A DNA stretch of 52,302 bases from Bradyrhizobium sp. 1 (lineage in GTDB: Bacteria > Pseudomonadota > Alphaproteobacteria > Rhizobiales > Xanthobacteraceae): assembly GCF_023073315.1 (NCBI RefSeq), contig NZ_JADPJH010000011.1, forward strand, positions 467,713 through 520,014, read 5' to 3'. Below, one piece after another: positions 16,167 through 26,318 of this stretch; position 1 is the first letter of the stretch; each line of letters begins with the position of its first letter. The translations under genes and the position numbers were made by a program. Under the pieces are notes generated by a model that was not told the DNA's origin, searched no databases, and was given only the letters and a program-made list of their open reading frames with translations.

Positions 16167-16391
16167 TCACGCATCCTGCATTTGGAGGACGCGGACCTTG
16201 ACGGGCGGAATTTCACCGTCCAGCCAGTCCTGCTCGGTCGCCAATGCGTTCCAAGCATCCGCCATGCGCGAATAGCGCTTGTTGGCGGGTTTCCCTTCCG
16301 CGCGTTCGGCGAGTTGCAGGCAGTTGTCGGCGTTATTCCTGAAGATGTCAGACTGTTTCATGGATGAGACGTGGGTACGGAACTCTCGCAT
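16167..16391 (-). CDS. small conserved-type hypothetical protein, 74 residues
   Basis: A 74-residue cytosolic protein with the pattern NADNCLQLAERAEGKPANKRYSRMADAW followed by WLDGE. Many Bradyrhizobium small proteins share this helix-rich pattern (FRxNAxxCxxLAE...RYxRMxxAW...EQxWLDGE), in my recollection of the family. The ATG at 16391 has AAGGGCGG upstream; the next Met (MKQSD) lacks a ribosome site. It diverges from the second DUF4142-like gene with only 64 bases between. Confidence 0.68.
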   Translation of the reverse strand: MREFRTHVSSMKQSDIFRNNADNCLQLAERAEGKPANKRYSRMADAWNALATEQDWLDGEIPPVKVRVLQMQDA

Positions 16392-16455
16392 CGCAACCGC
16401 CCTTAACGGATCGTAACGTTCAGGGAACTTCGCGCCCCATCGGTCATTGATATCG

Positions 16456-16965
16456 ATGCGAGTTCTTGTCGCGATCATCCTGATGTTCGTCAGCAGCGCA
16501 GCGCTTGCCGACAGCACCGGCGAGCGGAGGCCGGGCGACCGGGCGCCGACGGCCACCGACGTCATCAGCGGTCTCTACGCGTTCAGTCGTTTTCAACAGG
16601 GGCTCCTGGAGAGCACCGATCTCAAGGGCAATGCGGAAGTGCAGAACCTCGCCGCCTTGCGCGCCGAGGAGGCGGCGAAACGCGACAAGGCCTTGAAGGA
16701 CATTCAGGAGGCGATCGGCGCCGAACCGCGCGTCGGCAAGACCGCAGCGAGCGCAAGCCTCACGGAACCCGACGATTCGGACGGACCCGCTTATGTCCGG
16801 ACATTCTATGCCGCGCAAATTCCCGAATATGAAACCGCCATCACGCTGCTCGAACTCTATTTGAAGGCGCCCGATAATGCTGCGCTTGCCACTTTTGCCC
16901 GCGAGCAACTGCCGGTGCTGCGCGCGCAGGTGGGAGATGCGGAGCGGACGATGGCAGACAAATAG
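16456..16965 (+). CDS. DUF4142-like secreted protein
   Basis: A 169-residue exported protein: signal peptide MRVLVAIILMFVSSAALAD, then helices (TATDVISGLYAFSRFQQGLLES, AEVQNLAALRAEEAAKRDKALKDIQEA, IPEYETAITLLELYL, FAREQLPVLRAQVGDAERTM). The arrangement resembles DUF4142 and the protein at 11612-12163, though identity is low. The ATG at 16456 is preferred over a TTG three codons earlier; neither has a strong ribosome site. Role unknown, probably periplasmic. Confidence 0.75.
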   Translation: MRVLVAIILMFVSSAALADSTGERRPGDRAPTATDVISGLYAFSRFQQGLLESTDLKGNAEVQNLAALRAEEAAKRDKALKDIQEAIGAEPRVGKTAASASLTEPDDSDGPAYVRTFYAAQIPEYETAITLLELYLKAPDNAALATFAREQLPVLRAQVGDAERTMADK

Positions 16966-17070
16966 CGCCCCGTTTTGTCTTCCGGCAGCCGCCCGAGGGC
17001 CCCTGCACTCCCGATTGGCAAGCCCGGGATGTGACCGCAAAAAACAGCAAATCGGGTTCCAGAATTCTTT

Positions 17071-17105
17071 GGAACCAGATGGAACCATTCTCGTTTTCCG
17101 TCGTT
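17071..17105 (+). promoter_or_regulatory. two overlapping EcfG-type promoters before the hybrid kinase
   Basis: GGAAC at 17071 with CGTT at 17092 and GGAAC at 17081 with CGTT at 17102, each separated by exactly 16 bases. The giant kinase starts about 140 bases downstream. The 278-base gap between the DUF4142-like gene and the kinase contains no other feature I can support. Confidence 0.62.
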
Positions 17106-17243
17106 GTTTTGGCCGGGCTGAGCAAAACGGGTTCCAATTCTCGCGCCGCAGGCTTGGCGCTTGATTTCGAATTTGGCTGACGCTCTATTTTGATGTGTCG
17201 CGTCACGCCTTAAGATTCGGCCGACGCTTGCGGGGGAATGAGT

Positions 17244-20200
17244 ATGAGCGACCTCGATTCCGGAACGGCATCACGCTCCGGTCGTCGCGTCTCGAAACCT
17301 AAACCCAACGGCACGTCGGAGCCGGATTCCCGGCCGGAATTGCTGCTCGCACTGCAAGCGATGCGCAGCGGCGATTTCTCGGTGCGCATGAGCGGCGATT
17401 ATCTCGGCATCGACGGCAAGATTGCCGACACTTTCAATGAAATCATCGCCGCCAACCAGCGCATGGCACAGCAGCTCGAGCTGGTCGGCCAGGTGGTGGG
17501 CCGCGAGGGTAAGACGCGGCAACGTGTGAAGTTCGGCCTCGCCTCCGGCTCCTGGGCCGACATGGAGGGCTCCGTCAACACGCTGATCGACGATCTGCTC
17601 TGGCCGACGCGCGAAGTGACGCGCGCGGTCGCAGCGGTCGCGCAAGGCGACCTGCTCCAGACCGTCAAGCTCGACGTCGACGGCCGTCCGCTGCGCGGCG
17701 AATTTTTGCAATCGGCGACCATCGTCAACACGATGATCAAGCAACTCGGCGTGTTCACCTCCGAGGTGACGCGCGTCGCGCGCGAGGTCGGCACCGAGGG
17801 CAAGCTCGGCGGCCAAGCCCAGGTGCCGGAGGTGACAGGCGTCTGGAAGGATTTGACCGAGAGCGTCAACTCGATGGCGAACAATTTGACCAACCAGGTT
17901 CGCAACATCGCCGAGGTGACGATCGCGGTGGCGAACGGCGACTTGTCCAAGAAGATCACCGTCGACGTTCGCGGCGAGATCCTTCAGCTCAAGGAAGCCA
18001 TCAACACGATGGTGGACCAGCTCCGTTCCTTCGCCTCCGAAGTGACGCGCGTGGCGCGCGAGGTCGGCACCGACGGCAAGCTCGGCGGACAGGCGATCGT
18101 GCCCGGCGTCGCCGGCACCTGGAAGGATTTGACGGACTCCGTCAACGCGATGTGCGGCAACCTCACTGCACAGGTCCGCAATATCGCCAACGTCACCACC
18201 GCCGTCGCGCGCGGCGACCTCTCGCGCAAGATTACCGTGGACGTGCGCGGCGAGATTTTGGAGCTGAAGGACACCATCAACACCATGGTGGACCAGCTGA
18301 ACTCTTTCGCTTCGGAAGTGACGCGCGTCGCGCGCGAGGTCGGTACCGAAGGCAAGCTCGGCGGCCAGGCCCAGGTGCCCGGTGTGGCCGGCACCTGGAA
18401 GGACCTCACCGACAACGTCAACTTCATGGCCTCGAACCTGACCGCGCAGGTCCGCAACATCGCCGATGTCGCCACCGCCATCGCCGGCGGCGATTTGTCG
18501 AAGAAGATCACCGTGAACGTGTCGGGCGAGATCCTTCAGTTGAAGGAAACGCTCAACACCTGCGTGGACCAGCTCAACGCCTTTGCCGGCGAAGTCACGC
18601 GCGTGGCGCGCGAGGTCGGCACCGAGGGACGGCTGGGTGGCCAGGCCAATGTGCTCGGCGTCGCCGGCACCTGGAAGGATTTGACGGAAAGCGTCAACTC
18701 GATGGCGTCGAACCTGACCGCGCAGGTCCGCAACATCGCCGAGGTGACGACGGCGGTCGCCGGCGGCGACTTGTCGAAGAAGATCACCGTGGACGTGCGC
18801 GGCGAGATTCTGGAGCTGAAGGACACCATCAATACGATGGTGGACCAGCTCAACGCCTTCGCCGGCGAAGTCACGCGCGTCGCGCGCGAGGTCGGCACCG
18901 AAGGCAAGCTCGGCGGTCAGGCCCAGGTCCGCGGCGTGGCCGGCACCTGGAAGGACTTGACGGACTCGGTCAACTCGATGGCCTCGAACCTGACCGGCCA
19001 GGTCCGCAACATCGCCGAAGTCGCGACTGCGGTCGCCAAGGGCGATTTGTCGAAGAAGATCACCGTGAACGTGTCGGGCGAAATCCTTCAGTTGAAGGAG
19101 ACGCTCAACACCATGGTCGACCAGCTCAACGCCTTCGCCGGTGAAGTCACGCGCGTGGCACGCGAGGTCGGTACCGAAGGCAAGCTCGGCGGTCAGGCCC
19201 AGGTGCCGGGCGTCGCCGGCACATGGAAGGACCTCACCGACAACGTCAACTCGATGGCGGGCAACCTCACCGCCCAGGTCCGCAACATCGCCGAGGTCGC
19301 AACCGCCATCGCCGGCGGCGACCTCTCACGCAAGATCACGGTGGACGTCCGCGGCGAGATACTTCAGCTCAAGGACACCTTAAACACGATGGTCGACCAG
19401 CTCAACCGCTTCGCGGGCGAGGTGACGCGCGTGGCGCGCGAGGTCGGCACCGAAGGGCGGCTTGGCGGTCAGGCCAACGTGCCCGGCGTCGCCGGCACCT
19501 GGAAGGATTTGACCGACAGCGTGAACTCGATGGCCGGCAACCTCACTGCCCAGGTCCGCAACATCGCTGAAGTCACCACCGCCGTGGCGCGCGGTGACCT
19601 GTCGCGCAAGATCACAGTGGACGTGAAGGGCGAAATCCTCGAGCTCAAAAATACCATCAACACCATGGTGGACCAGCTCAACGGCTTTGCCGGCGAAGTG
19701 ACGCGCGTCGCGCGCGAGGTCGGCACCGAAGGCAAGCTCGGCGGCCAGGCCGAGGTGCCCGGCGTCGCCGGCACCTGGAAAGACCTCACCGACAACGTCA
19801 ACTTCATGGCCTCGAACCTGACGGCCCAGGTCCGCAACATCGCCGAGGTCGCGACCGCGATCGCCGGCGGCGACCTTTCCAAAAAGATCACAGTGGACGT
19901 GCGCGGCGAAATCCTTCTGCTGAAGGACACCTTGAACACGATGGTCGAGCAGCTCCGCTCTTTCGCCGCCGAAGTGACGCGCGTGGCGCGCGAGGTCGGC
20001 ACCGAAGGCCGGCTCGGTGGTCAGGCCGTCGTGCCCGGCGTCGGCGGCACCTGGAAGGATCTCACCGACAACGTCAACCTCCTGGCCGCGAACCTCACCA
20101 CCCAGGTCCGCAACATCGCCGAAGTGACGACCGCCGTGGCGCGCGGCGACTTGTCGCGAAAAATCACCGTGGACGTGAAGGGCGAAATCCTCGAGCTGAA

Positions 20201-23200
20201 AAACACTATCAACACCATGGTGGACCAGCTCAACGCCTTCGCCGGGGAAGTTACCCGCGTCGCCCGCGAGGTTGGCACCGAAGGGGAGCTCGGCGGCCAG
20301 GCCCAGGTGCCCGGTGTGGCCGGCACCTGGAAGGACCTCACGGACACCGTCAACTTCATGGCGGCGAACCTGACGGAGCAGGTCCGCGGCATCGTCAAAG
20401 TGGTGACTGCGGTCGCCAACGGCGACCTCAAGCAGAACCTCACGGTGAAGTCGAAGGGCGAGGTCGCAGCCCTCGCCGACACCATCAACAACATGACCGA
20501 GACGCTCGCGACCTTCGCCGATCAGGTGACGTCAGTGGCGCGCGAAGTCGGCGTCGAAGGCCGCCTCGGCGGTCAGGCTGACGTGCCCGGTGCCGCCGGC
20601 ACCTGGAAGGACCTCACCGGCAACGTCAACCTCCTGGCGGCGAACCTCACCTCGCAGGTGCGCGCGATCGCGGAAGTGGCGACCGCCGTGACCAAAGGCG
20701 ATTTGACGCGGTCGATCCAGGTCGACGCCCGCGGCGAAGTGGCTGAGCTGAAAGACAACATCAACACGATGATCACGAATCTCCGTCTCACGACGGACGT
20801 GAACACCGAGCAGGACTGGCTGAAGACCAACCTCGCCAAATTCACCAACATGCTCCAGGGCCAGCGCGATCTTGCCACCGTCGGCCGGCTGCTGCTGACC
20901 GAATTGTCGCCGCTGGTGAACGCCCACACCGGGGTGATCTACCAGGTCGAGAGCGAGGATAGTCCGCAGCTTCTGTTGCTCGCCTCCTATGCCGGCGACG
21001 GCGTCTATCCGTATCAGCGCGTGCTCCCGCTCGGCGACGGCCTGATCGGCCAATGCGCACTCGATCGACGACCGCGCGTCATCGCCGACATTCCACCCGA
21101 CGTGGTGCCGATCAACTCGGCATTGTTCCGCGTCGCGCCGAAGAACCTCGTGGTGCTGCCGGTGCTGTTCGAAGGCCAGGTCAAGGCGGTGATCGAGCTC
21201 GCCTCGCTCACTTCATTCACGACCTCGCAGATGACGTTCCTGGAGCAGCTCACCGACTCCATCGGCATCGTGCTCAATTCGATCGAGGCGACGATGCAGA
21301 CCGAAGGCCTGCTCAAGCAGTCGCAGCAGCTCGCCGGCGAGCTCCAGACCCAGCAGCGCGAGTTGCAGCAGACCAACGACCAGCTCGAGCAGAAGGCGCA
21401 GCAGCTCGCCGAGCGCAACGTCGAGGTCGAACGCAAGAACCAGGAAATCGAGCAGGCCCGCCGCGCGCTGGAGGAGAAGGCGACCGAGCTGGCGCTGACC
21501 TCCAAGTACAAGTCCGAATTCCTCGCCAATATGAGTCACGAGCTGCGCACGCCGCTGAACTCGATCCTGATCCTGGGACAGCAGCTTACCGACAACCCGG
21601 ACGGCAACCTCACCGGCAAGCAGGTCGAATTCGCCCGCACCATCCACGGCGCCGGGACCGATCTGCTCAACCTCATCAGCGACATCCTCGACCTCTCCAA
21701 GATCGAGTCAGGCACGGTGACCGTTGACGCCGAGGAAATCCTGACCGCGAACCTGCTGGAAACCGTCGGGCGGCCGTTCCGGCACGAGGCCGAAAACCGC
21801 AATCTGTCGTTCAAGATCGAGGTGGATCCGAACCTTGCACGCAGCATCGTCACCGACTCCAAGCGCCTTCAGCAGGTCCTCAAGAACCTGCTCTCCAACG
21901 CCTTCAAGTTCACCGCCGAGGGCGAGGTGCGCCTGAAGGTCGCCACCGTGGTCGGCGGCTGGGGCACGGATCACCCGGTGCTGAACTCCGCGCCAGCCGT
22001 GATCGCGTTCGAAGTGTCCGACACCGGCATCGGCATTCCCGTTGAGAAGCAGAAGCTGATCTTCGAGGCGTTCCAGCAGGCGGATGCCGGCACCAGCCGC
22101 AAATATGGCGGCACCGGGCTTGGTCTCGCGATCAGTCGCGAACTCGCGAGCCTGCTCGGCGGCGAAATCCATCTGCGGAGTGCCCCCAGCAAGGGCTCGG
22201 CCTTCACACTCTATCTGCCGCTGAAATACTCCGGTCCGACGCTCGCGCCACGCGTTGCGCCTTCGTTTCAGCATCAGCCGCCCGCACTGCAACCGCCCGC
22301 GCCCGAGCAACGCGTCATCGAGCAATTGCCCGACGACCGGCTCAACCTCGAGCCCGGCGACACCATCCTGCTCATCGTCGAGGACGATCCGCACTACGCG
22401 CGTATTCTCATCGACCTCGCCCGCGACAAGGGTTTCAAGGTTCTGGTCGCTGCGCGCGGCGCGGAGGCGCTGGAGCTTGCCAAGCAATACCAGCCGCGGG
22501 CCGTCTCGCTCGACGTGTTCCTGCCTGACATGCTCGGCTGGACGGTGCTGAGCCAGCTCAAGCACAATCCGCTGACCCGCCACATCCCGGTGCAGATCAT
22601 CACGCTCGACGAGGACCGCCAGCATGCGCTGGCGCGCGGCGCGTTCTCCTTCGTCAACAAGCCGACCACGACCGAGGGCGTCTCGGCCGCGCTGACGCAG
22701 ATCAAGGAATATGCGCGGCCGCGACGCAAGCGGCTCTTGATCGTCGAGGACAACGAGGCCGAGCAGCTCTCGATCCGCGAGCTGCTGCATCACGACGACA
22801 TCGAGATCGTGACGACCGACACCGGCGCCGGCGCCCTCTCGATGTTGCGCGAATCGCCCTGCGATTGCGTGGTGCTCGACCTCAGGCTGCCCGACATGAG
22901 TGGCTTCGAGGTGCTGGACCAGATCCGCAACGACGAGACGCTGTCCAACATTCCGGTCGTGGTCTTCACCGGGCGCGAGCTTTCGGCGGAGGAGGATGCG
23001 GAACTCCACACCATGGCGCGCAGCATCGTGGTGAAGGGCGTGGAGTCGCCCGAACGCCTGCTCGACGAGACCGCACTGTTCCTGCATCGCGTGATCACGG
23101 AACTGCCGGTCGAGAAGCAGCGCATGCTGGAGAAGTTGAACAGCTCCGACGAGGACCTGATCGGCAAGACCGCGCTGCTCGTCGACGACGACGCCCGCAA

Positions 23201-23531
23201 CATCTTCGCGCTGTCGAGCGTGCTGGAACGGCGCGGCATGAAGGTGCTGACGGCGACCACCGGCCGCGAGGCGGTGACGCTGGTCGAATCCAACCCGGAA
23301 ATCGCCATCGTGCTGATGGACATCATGATGCCGCAGATGGATGGCTATCAGACCATCGGCGTGATCCGGGAGAACCCGGCTTTCTTGCGCCTGCCGATCA
23401 TCGCGCTGACCGCCAAGGCCATGAAGGGCGATCGCGAGAAGTGCCTGGAAGCCGGAGCGTCCGACTACCTCGCCAAACCCGTCAACACCGATCAATTGCT
23501 GCTTGCGATCCGCATGTGGCTGCACCGCTGA
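17244..23531 (+). CDS. giant soluble hybrid histidine kinase with 11 HAMP-type repeats and three receiver domains
   Basis: A 2,095-residue hybrid kinase without a membrane segment. Order: N-terminal linker; eleven 92-residue HAMP-type repeats, each with a WKDLT motif (from residue 201 to 1121); GAF (about 1200-1350); Gln/Glu-rich coiled coil; HisKA with phospho-acceptor His1432 in [11 protein letters not shown]; HATPase with [16 protein letters not shown] and [10 protein letters not shown]; then three receivers with Asp1757, Asp1879 and Asp2026. This architecture recalls the fungal group III (Nik1/Bos1) osmosensor kinases, which have five or six such repeats. GGGGG sits 7 bases before the ATG at 17244; an ATG 6 bases earlier is too close to it. 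Behind EcfG-type promoters and 14 bases before a second kinase gene, so they form an operon. Likely a cytosolic osmotic or stress sensor. Confidence 0.93.
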   Translation: MSDLDSGTASRSGRRVSKPKPNGTSEPDSRPELLLALQAMRSGDFSVRMSGDYLGIDGKIADTFNEIIAANQRMAQQLELVGQVVGREGKTRQRVKFGLASGSWADMEGSVNTLIDDLLWPTREVTRAVAAVAQGDLLQTVKLDVDGRPLRGEFLQSATIVNTMIKQLGVFTSEVTRVAREVGTEGKLGGQAQVPEVTGVWKDLTESVNSMANNLTNQVRNIAEVTIAVANGDLSKKITVDVRGEILQLKEAINTMVDQLRSFASEVTRVAREVGTDGKLGGQAIVPGVAGTWKDLTDSVNAMCGNLTAQVRNIANVTTAVARGDLSRKITVDVRGEILELKDTINTMVDQLNSFASEVTRVAREVGTEGKLGGQAQVPGVAGTWKDLTDNVNFMASNLTAQVRNIADVATAIAGGDLSKKITVNVSGEILQLKETLNTCVDQLNAFAGEVTRVAREVGTEGRLGGQANVLGVAGTWKDLTESVNSMASNLTAQVRNIAEVTTAVAGGDLSKKITVDVRGEILELKDTINTMVDQLNAFAGEVTRVAREVGTEGKLGGQAQVRGVAGTWKDLTDSVNSMASNLTGQVRNIAEVATAVAKGDLSKKITVNVSGEILQLKETLNTMVDQLNAFAGEVTRVAREVGTEGKLGGQAQVPGVAGTWKDLTDNVNSMAGNLTAQVRNIAEVATAIAGGDLSRKITVDVRGEILQLKDTLNTMVDQLNRFAGEVTRVAREVGTEGRLGGQANVPGVAGTWKDLTDSVNSMAGNLTAQVRNIAEVTTAVARGDLSRKITVDVKGEILELKNTINTMVDQLNGFAGEVTRVAREVGTEGKLGGQAEVPGVAGTWKDLTDNVNFMASNLTAQVRNIAEVATAIAGGDLSKKITVDVRGEILLLKDTLNTMVEQLRSFAAEVTRVAREVGTEGRLGGQAVVPGVGGTWKDLTDNVNLLAANLTTQVRNIAEVTTAVARGDLSRKITVDVKGEILELKNTINTMVDQLNAFAGEVTRVAREVGTEGELGGQAQVPGVAGTWKDLTDTVNFMAANLTEQVRGIVKVVTAVANGDLKQNLTVKSKGEVAALADTINNMTETLATFADQVTSVAREVGVEGRLGGQADVPGAAGTWKDLTGNVNLLAANLTSQVRAIAEVATAVTKGDLTRSIQVDARGEVAELKDNINTMITNLRLTTDVNTEQDWLKTNLAKFTNMLQGQRDLATVGRLLLTELSPLVNAHTGVIYQVESEDSPQLLLLASYAGDGVYPYQRVLPLGDGLIGQCALDRRPRVIADIPPDVVPINSALFRVAPKNLVVLPVLFEGQVKAVIELASLTSFTTSQMTFLEQLTDSIGIVLNSIEATMQTEGLLKQSQQLAGELQTQQRELQQTNDQLEQKAQQLAERNVEVERKNQEIEQARRALEEKATELALTSKYKSEFLANMSHELRTPLNSILILGQQLTDNPDGNLTGKQVEFARTIHGAGTDLLNLISDILDLSKIESGTVTVDAEEILTANLLETVGRPFRHEAENRNLSFKIEVDPNLARSIVTDSKRLQQVLKNLLSNAFKFTAEGEVRLKVATVVGGWGTDHPVLNSAPAVIAFEVSDTGIGIPVEKQKLIFEAFQQADAGTSRKYGGTGLGLAISRELASLLGGEIHLRSAPSKGSAFTLYLPLKYSGPTLAPRVAPSFQHQPPALQPPAPEQRVIEQLPDDRLNLEPGDTILLIVEDDPHYARILIDLARDKGFKVLVAARGAEALELAKQYQPRAVSLDVFLPDMLGWTVLSQLKHNPLTRHIPVQIITLDEDRQHALARGAFSFVNKPTTTEGVSAALTQIKEYARPRRKRLLIVEDNEAEQLSIRELLHHDDIEIVTTDTGAGALSMLRESPCDCVVLDLRLPDMSGFEVLDQIRNDETLSNIPVVVFTGRELSAEEDAELHTMARSIVVKGVESPERLLDETALFLHRVITELPVEKQRMLEKLNSSDEDLIGKTALLVDDDARNIFALSSVLERRGMKVLTATTGREAVTLVESNPEIAIVLMDIMMPQMDGYQTIGVIRENPAFLRLPIIALTAKAMKGDREKCLEAGASDYLAKPVNTDQLLLAIRMWLHR
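17758..20780 (+). repeat. 276-base in-frame tandem repeats inside the hybrid kinase
   Basis: The WKDLT codons recur at 17844, 18120, 18396, 18672, 18948, 19224, 19500, 19776, 20052, 20328 and 20604, an exact 276-base (92-codon) period. Central copies are nearly identical in DNA, with long shared runs around the [12 protein letters not shown] coding stretch; the last two copies diverge ([23 protein letters not shown]). Such a tract is prone to unequal recombination, so copy number may vary between strains and assemblies. Confidence 0.95.
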
Positions 23532-23545
23532 GTTTGGATCCGGGA

Positions 23546-25036
23546 ATGGACCACGAAAAGGTCAACATCCTCCTCGTCGACGACCAGCCGGCCAAGCTGC
23601 TCGCCTATGAGGTGATATTGAAGGATCTCGGCGAGAACCTCGTGATCGCCTCGTCCGGCCGCGAAGCGCTGGAGGTGCTGCTCAAGACCGAGATCGCGGT
23701 GATCCTGGTCGACGTCTGCATGCCCGAGCTCGACGGTTTCGAGCTTGCTGCGATGATCCGCGAGCATCCGCGCTTCCAGAAGACCGCGATGATCTTCATC
23801 TCGGCGATTCAAGTCAGCGACATCGACCGTTTGCGCGGCTACGAGATGGGTGCGGTCGATTACGTGCCAGTGCCAGTCGTACCGGAGGTGCTGCGCGCCA
23901 AGGTCAAGGTGTTTGCCGAACTCTATCGCAAGACCCGCGAACTCGAACGGCTGAACCAGGATCTCGAGGATCGCGTGCGCGCGCGCACGGCCGAACTGGA
24001 AAATTCCACCGCAAAGCTGCGCGAGAGCGAAGAGCGGCGCAGCATGGCGATCGCTGCCGGCAAGATGGGGTCCTGGGACTGGGACTGGGTCAACGGCGAC
24101 TGGATGTGGGACGAAGGCCAGTACCGCATTTTTGGTGTGACGCCGGAGACCTTCAACGTCACCTTGGCCAACATCCAGGCGCTGCTGCACCCCGAAGACG
24201 TCGACCGGTTCGGTCTGGCGATCACCGCATTCAATACCGGCGCACACGCTTATGAAGGCGAGTTTCGCGTCAGCCGGCCCGATGGCGAGGTGCGCTGGTG
24301 TGTCGGCACGGCGGCCGCTACGGTGGACCAGGGCGGCCGCGTGGTGCGTGTGAGCGGCGTCACCGTCGATATCACCGAACGCAAACGGGCCGAAGAGCGA
24401 CAAAATCTGCTGGCGCGCGAGGTCGATCATCGCGCCAAGAATGCACTGGCGCTGGCGCAGTCGATCGTGCGCCTCACCCGTGCCGACGAGGTCAAGGCTT
24501 ACGTCAACGCGGTCGAGGGGCGCATCAATGCGCTGGCGCGCGTGCACACGATCCTGTCGCTGTCGAGCTGGCAGGGCGCCGAACTCTCAAAGCTGATCGA
24601 TGAGGAGCTCGCGCCCTATTCGCTCGGCGGCCAGATCAAGCTGACGGGTCCTGAGGTTCAGTTGCTGCCGGCGACCGCCCAGACGCTCGCGCTGGCGCTG
24701 CACGAGCTTTTCACCAACTCGGCCAAATATGGCGCGCTCTCGACGCGGTCGGGCCGCCTCTTGATCGGCTGGCAGGTCGAGGAGGATCACCTCTCACTGA
24801 GCTGGGAGGAATCCGGCGGTCCGCTGGTGCGGACGCCGAAATCTCGCGGCTTCGGCACACGGAGCCTGCTGGCGAGCGTCGAGTCCCAGCTCGGCGGTCA
24901 GGCGCAATTCGATTGGCGCGCCGAGGGGCTACTGTGCCGCCTGGAGGTGCCGCTGACCCGCAGGACCGCGGCAACGATCGCGCAAGATAAAGTCGACACC
25001 GCCAGCTCCGCCGAATTGCAGCGCGCATCCGGTTAG
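23546..25036 (+). CDS. receiver-PAS-HWE-family sensor histidine kinase
   Basis: A 496-residue kinase. Order: receiver (6-120, Asp56 in VDVCMPELDG), coiled coil (125-162), PAS/PAC (170-280, ending VTVDITERKRAEE), then an HWE-type kinase with His295 in REVDHRAKNALAL, N-box LALHELFTNSAKYGALS, and the Trp-x-Glu of this family in LSLSWEESGGP. The receiver is atypical: the conserved Lys-Pro near its end reads V109-P110. Starts 14 bases after the giant kinase stop and so is the second gene of that operon; it may take phosphate or signal from its receivers. HWE kinases include PhyK/LovhK-type inputs to the general stress response. Confidence 0.9.
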   Translation: MDHEKVNILLVDDQPAKLLAYEVILKDLGENLVIASSGREALEVLLKTEIAVILVDVCMPELDGFELAAMIREHPRFQKTAMIFISAIQVSDIDRLRGYEMGAVDYVPVPVVPEVLRAKVKVFAELYRKTRELERLNQDLEDRVRARTAELENSTAKLRESEERRSMAIAAGKMGSWDWDWVNGDWMWDEGQYRIFGVTPETFNVTLANIQALLHPEDVDRFGLAITAFNTGAHAYEGEFRVSRPDGEVRWCVGTAAATVDQGGRVVRVSGVTVDITERKRAEERQNLLAREVDHRAKNALALAQSIVRLTRADEVKAYVNAVEGRINALARVHTILSLSSWQGAELSKLIDEELAPYSLGGQIKLTGPEVQLLPATAQTLALALHELFTNSAKYGALSTRSGRLLIGWQVEEDHLSLSWEESGGPLVRTPKSRGFGTRSLLASVESQLGGQAQFDWRAEGLLCRLEVPLTRRTAATIAQDKVDTASSAELQRASG

Positions 25037-25260
25037 CCAGACGCCGCCCTCGTCATGTGCTGCGACGACGACGACCACGGTTCGCGAGCGATCCGGCCCT
25101 CGAGCCAGGCTTCCGTCCGGGCGAGATCACGCAATGCCTTGGCATAGCGGCGTGCCGCGCTGCGCTCTGCGCCGCGTGGCAGATGGCGCGCCTTGCGCAG
25201 CATGTCCGCGGCCGCGTTGCGATAGGCGAGCGAGCGGTAAAGAAAAACGACCTTACCCAT
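25033..25260 (-). CDS. small basic hypothetical protein, 75 residues
   Basis: Starts MGKVVFLYRSLAYRNAAADM; helical and Arg/Ala-rich (RKARHLPRGAERSAARRYAKALRDLARTEAWLEG). AGGAA lies 8 bases before the chosen ATG at 25260; an ATG at 25290 has its purine box too close. It converges with the HWE kinase gene and overlaps its last 4 bases. No known domain. Confidence 0.65.
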   Translation of the reverse strand: MGKVVFLYRSLAYRNAAADMLRKARHLPRGAERSAARRYAKALRDLARTEAWLEGRIAREPWSSSSQHMTRAASG

Positions 25261-25350
25261 ATCCAATGTTCCTGTGTTGACGCCGTTCATCCTCGCAAGT
25301 CCGGCATGAACGTCGGATGAAGCGGCGGATGACAATTCCCTCATGTGGAT

Positions 25351-25376
25351 GGAACCCCAGGATCATCGTGCGCGTT
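25351..25376 (+). promoter_or_regulatory. EcfG-type promoter for the 89-residue membrane protein
   Basis: GGAAC at 25351-25355, 17 bases, CGTT at 25373-25376, a full consensus match 26 bases before the start codon. Confidence 0.72.
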
Positions 25377-25402
25377 TGCATGCAGAATCGAGGGTCGGTT
25401 CC

Positions 25403-25672
25403 ATGCGTGCGAAAAAGTCGCCCAAGAAATCACCGAGCCTGATCTCTCCCACCGGCGTCATCAAGCTCGTGACGCATACGATGATGGGCGCAGCTCTCGG
25501 GCTCGCATTGGGTCTCGCGCTCACCTTGTCCAATCCGGCGGTCGCCAATCTGCTCAATCACGGCGGAAACCAGGCCGTCCTCGTCTTCGTCCTCACATTG
25601 GTGACGACGTTCGCGATCGGGGCGACACTCACGGGCGTCGTGTTCATCCTTGCCGAAGACAAGGAATCTTGA
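25403..25672 (+). CDS. small two-helix membrane protein, 89 residues
   Basis: A basic N-terminus (MRAKKSPKKSPSLISPTG) is followed by two membrane helices: THTMMGAALGLALGLALTL and AVLVFVLTLVTTFAIGATL, with the C-terminus ending LAEDKES. GAGGG lies upstream of the ATG. Single-gene unit behind its own EcfG-type promoter. I do not recognise a family; a small stress-induced inner-membrane protein is the safe reading. Confidence 0.72.
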   Translation: MRAKKSPKKSPSLISPTGVIKLVTHTMMGAALGLALGLALTLSNPAVANLLNHGGNQAVLVFVLTLVTTFAIGATLTGVVFILAEDKES

Positions 25673-25704
25673 AGCGCGCGTGAAGCACGGCAATTGCTTT
25701 GTCA

Positions 25705-25729
25705 GGAACTCTCGCGGCGAATAGCGGTT
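25705..25729 (+). promoter_or_regulatory. EcfG-type promoter for the 81-residue secreted protein
   Basis: GGAAC at 25705-25709, 17 bases, GTT at 25727-25729, 38 bases before the start codon. Confidence 0.65.
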
Positions 25730-25767
25730 GGCTACCTGCGTCAAATTAACCCAGGGAGTTCCCGCGC

Positions 25768-26013
25768 ATGAAGACGACCAAGCTCGCTCTCGCCGTGATG
25801 TTGGCAACCGGCCTCGCAGTCACCCCGTTCGCCGCCCAAGCGAAGTCGCACAAGGCGAAACATGGATCGGCGATGTCATCGTCGCAGACGACGGGCGCAA
25901 ACACCAAATCCTCCAAGGGCGCCGATCCCTCTGGTCAAGGTGGTTCCGGTCCCGGCTCCGATCAGGGCGGCACCATGACGAACAACAAGAGCGGAATGAG
26001 CAATACCAAGTAA
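25768..26013 (+). CDS. small secreted Gly/Ser-rich protein, 81 residues
   Basis: Signal peptide MKTTKLALAVMLATGLAVTP with cleavage near AAQA, then a low-complexity, hydrophilic mature part rich in Ser, Gly, Thr, Asn and Lys. AGGGAG lies upstream. It has its own EcfG-type promoter and a perfect terminator, so it is monocistronic. Proteins like this are common and uncharacterised in Bradyrhizobium; they may be periplasmic protectants. Confidence 0.75.
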   Translation: MKTTKLALAVMLATGLAVTPFAAQAKSHKAKHGSAMSSSQTTGANTKSSKGADPSGQGGSGPGSDQGGTMTNNKSGMSNTK

Positions 26014-26033
26014 GCTCACGGCCGTTCACCGAA

Positions 26034-26058
26034 GGCCCCGCGATCGCGGGGCCTTTTT
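26034..26058 (+). terminator. rho-independent terminator
   Basis: GGCCCCGCGATCGCGGGGCC, a perfect 20-base palindrome, followed by TTTTT, 20 bases after the 81-residue gene. Confidence 0.92.
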
Positions 26059-26109
26059 GCTTTGGTGTTAGGTTGTTGTTTTCGGAAAACCGCTTCGCAC
26101 TTTTCCGGA

Positions 26110-26313
26110 TCATGCTTTAGGGCCGCTGGCCGTAGAAGTCGTCTTCACCAGATGGTCGAGCTGCGCGCGCTTGCGTGCGATCAGAAGCTGGGCCGCGGCA
26201 TCGTCGAGCCCTTCGCGCTGCAATTGCCGGATGGCAGAGCCCAATTCGAGAATCTCGGCGCGCAGTCTCAGGATCCGGTACGTGTCCGGGTCTTCCTCCA
26301 CCGCGTGCCCCAA
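26110..26313 (-). CDS. small coiled-coil hypothetical protein, 67 residues
   Basis: A possible TTG start with GAGAG just upstream gives 67 residues; a GTG four codons later is an alternative. The sequence is helical with heptads (YRILRLRAEILELGSAIRQLQREGL, ARKRAQLDHLV). It begins 5 bases after the stop of the next gene on the same strand, so both belong to one unit that starts at the LexA-type box. No known family. Confidence 0.55.
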   Translation of the reverse strand: MGHAVEEDPDTYRILRLRAEILELGSAIRQLQREGLDDAAAQLLIARKRAQLDHLVKTTSTASGPKA

Positions 26314-26318
26314 AACTC

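Noticed and set aside
17758..20780. Regularly spaced repeats considered as CRISPR or satellite DNA
   Set aside because: The 276-base period keeps a single reading frame and encodes HAMP-type units; there are no short repeat-spacer units.
21708..23525. 605-residue frame opposite the hybrid kinase receivers
   Set aside because: Shadow of well-defined receiver domains; composition (His, Asp, Arg, Gln) is that of reverse-frame translation.
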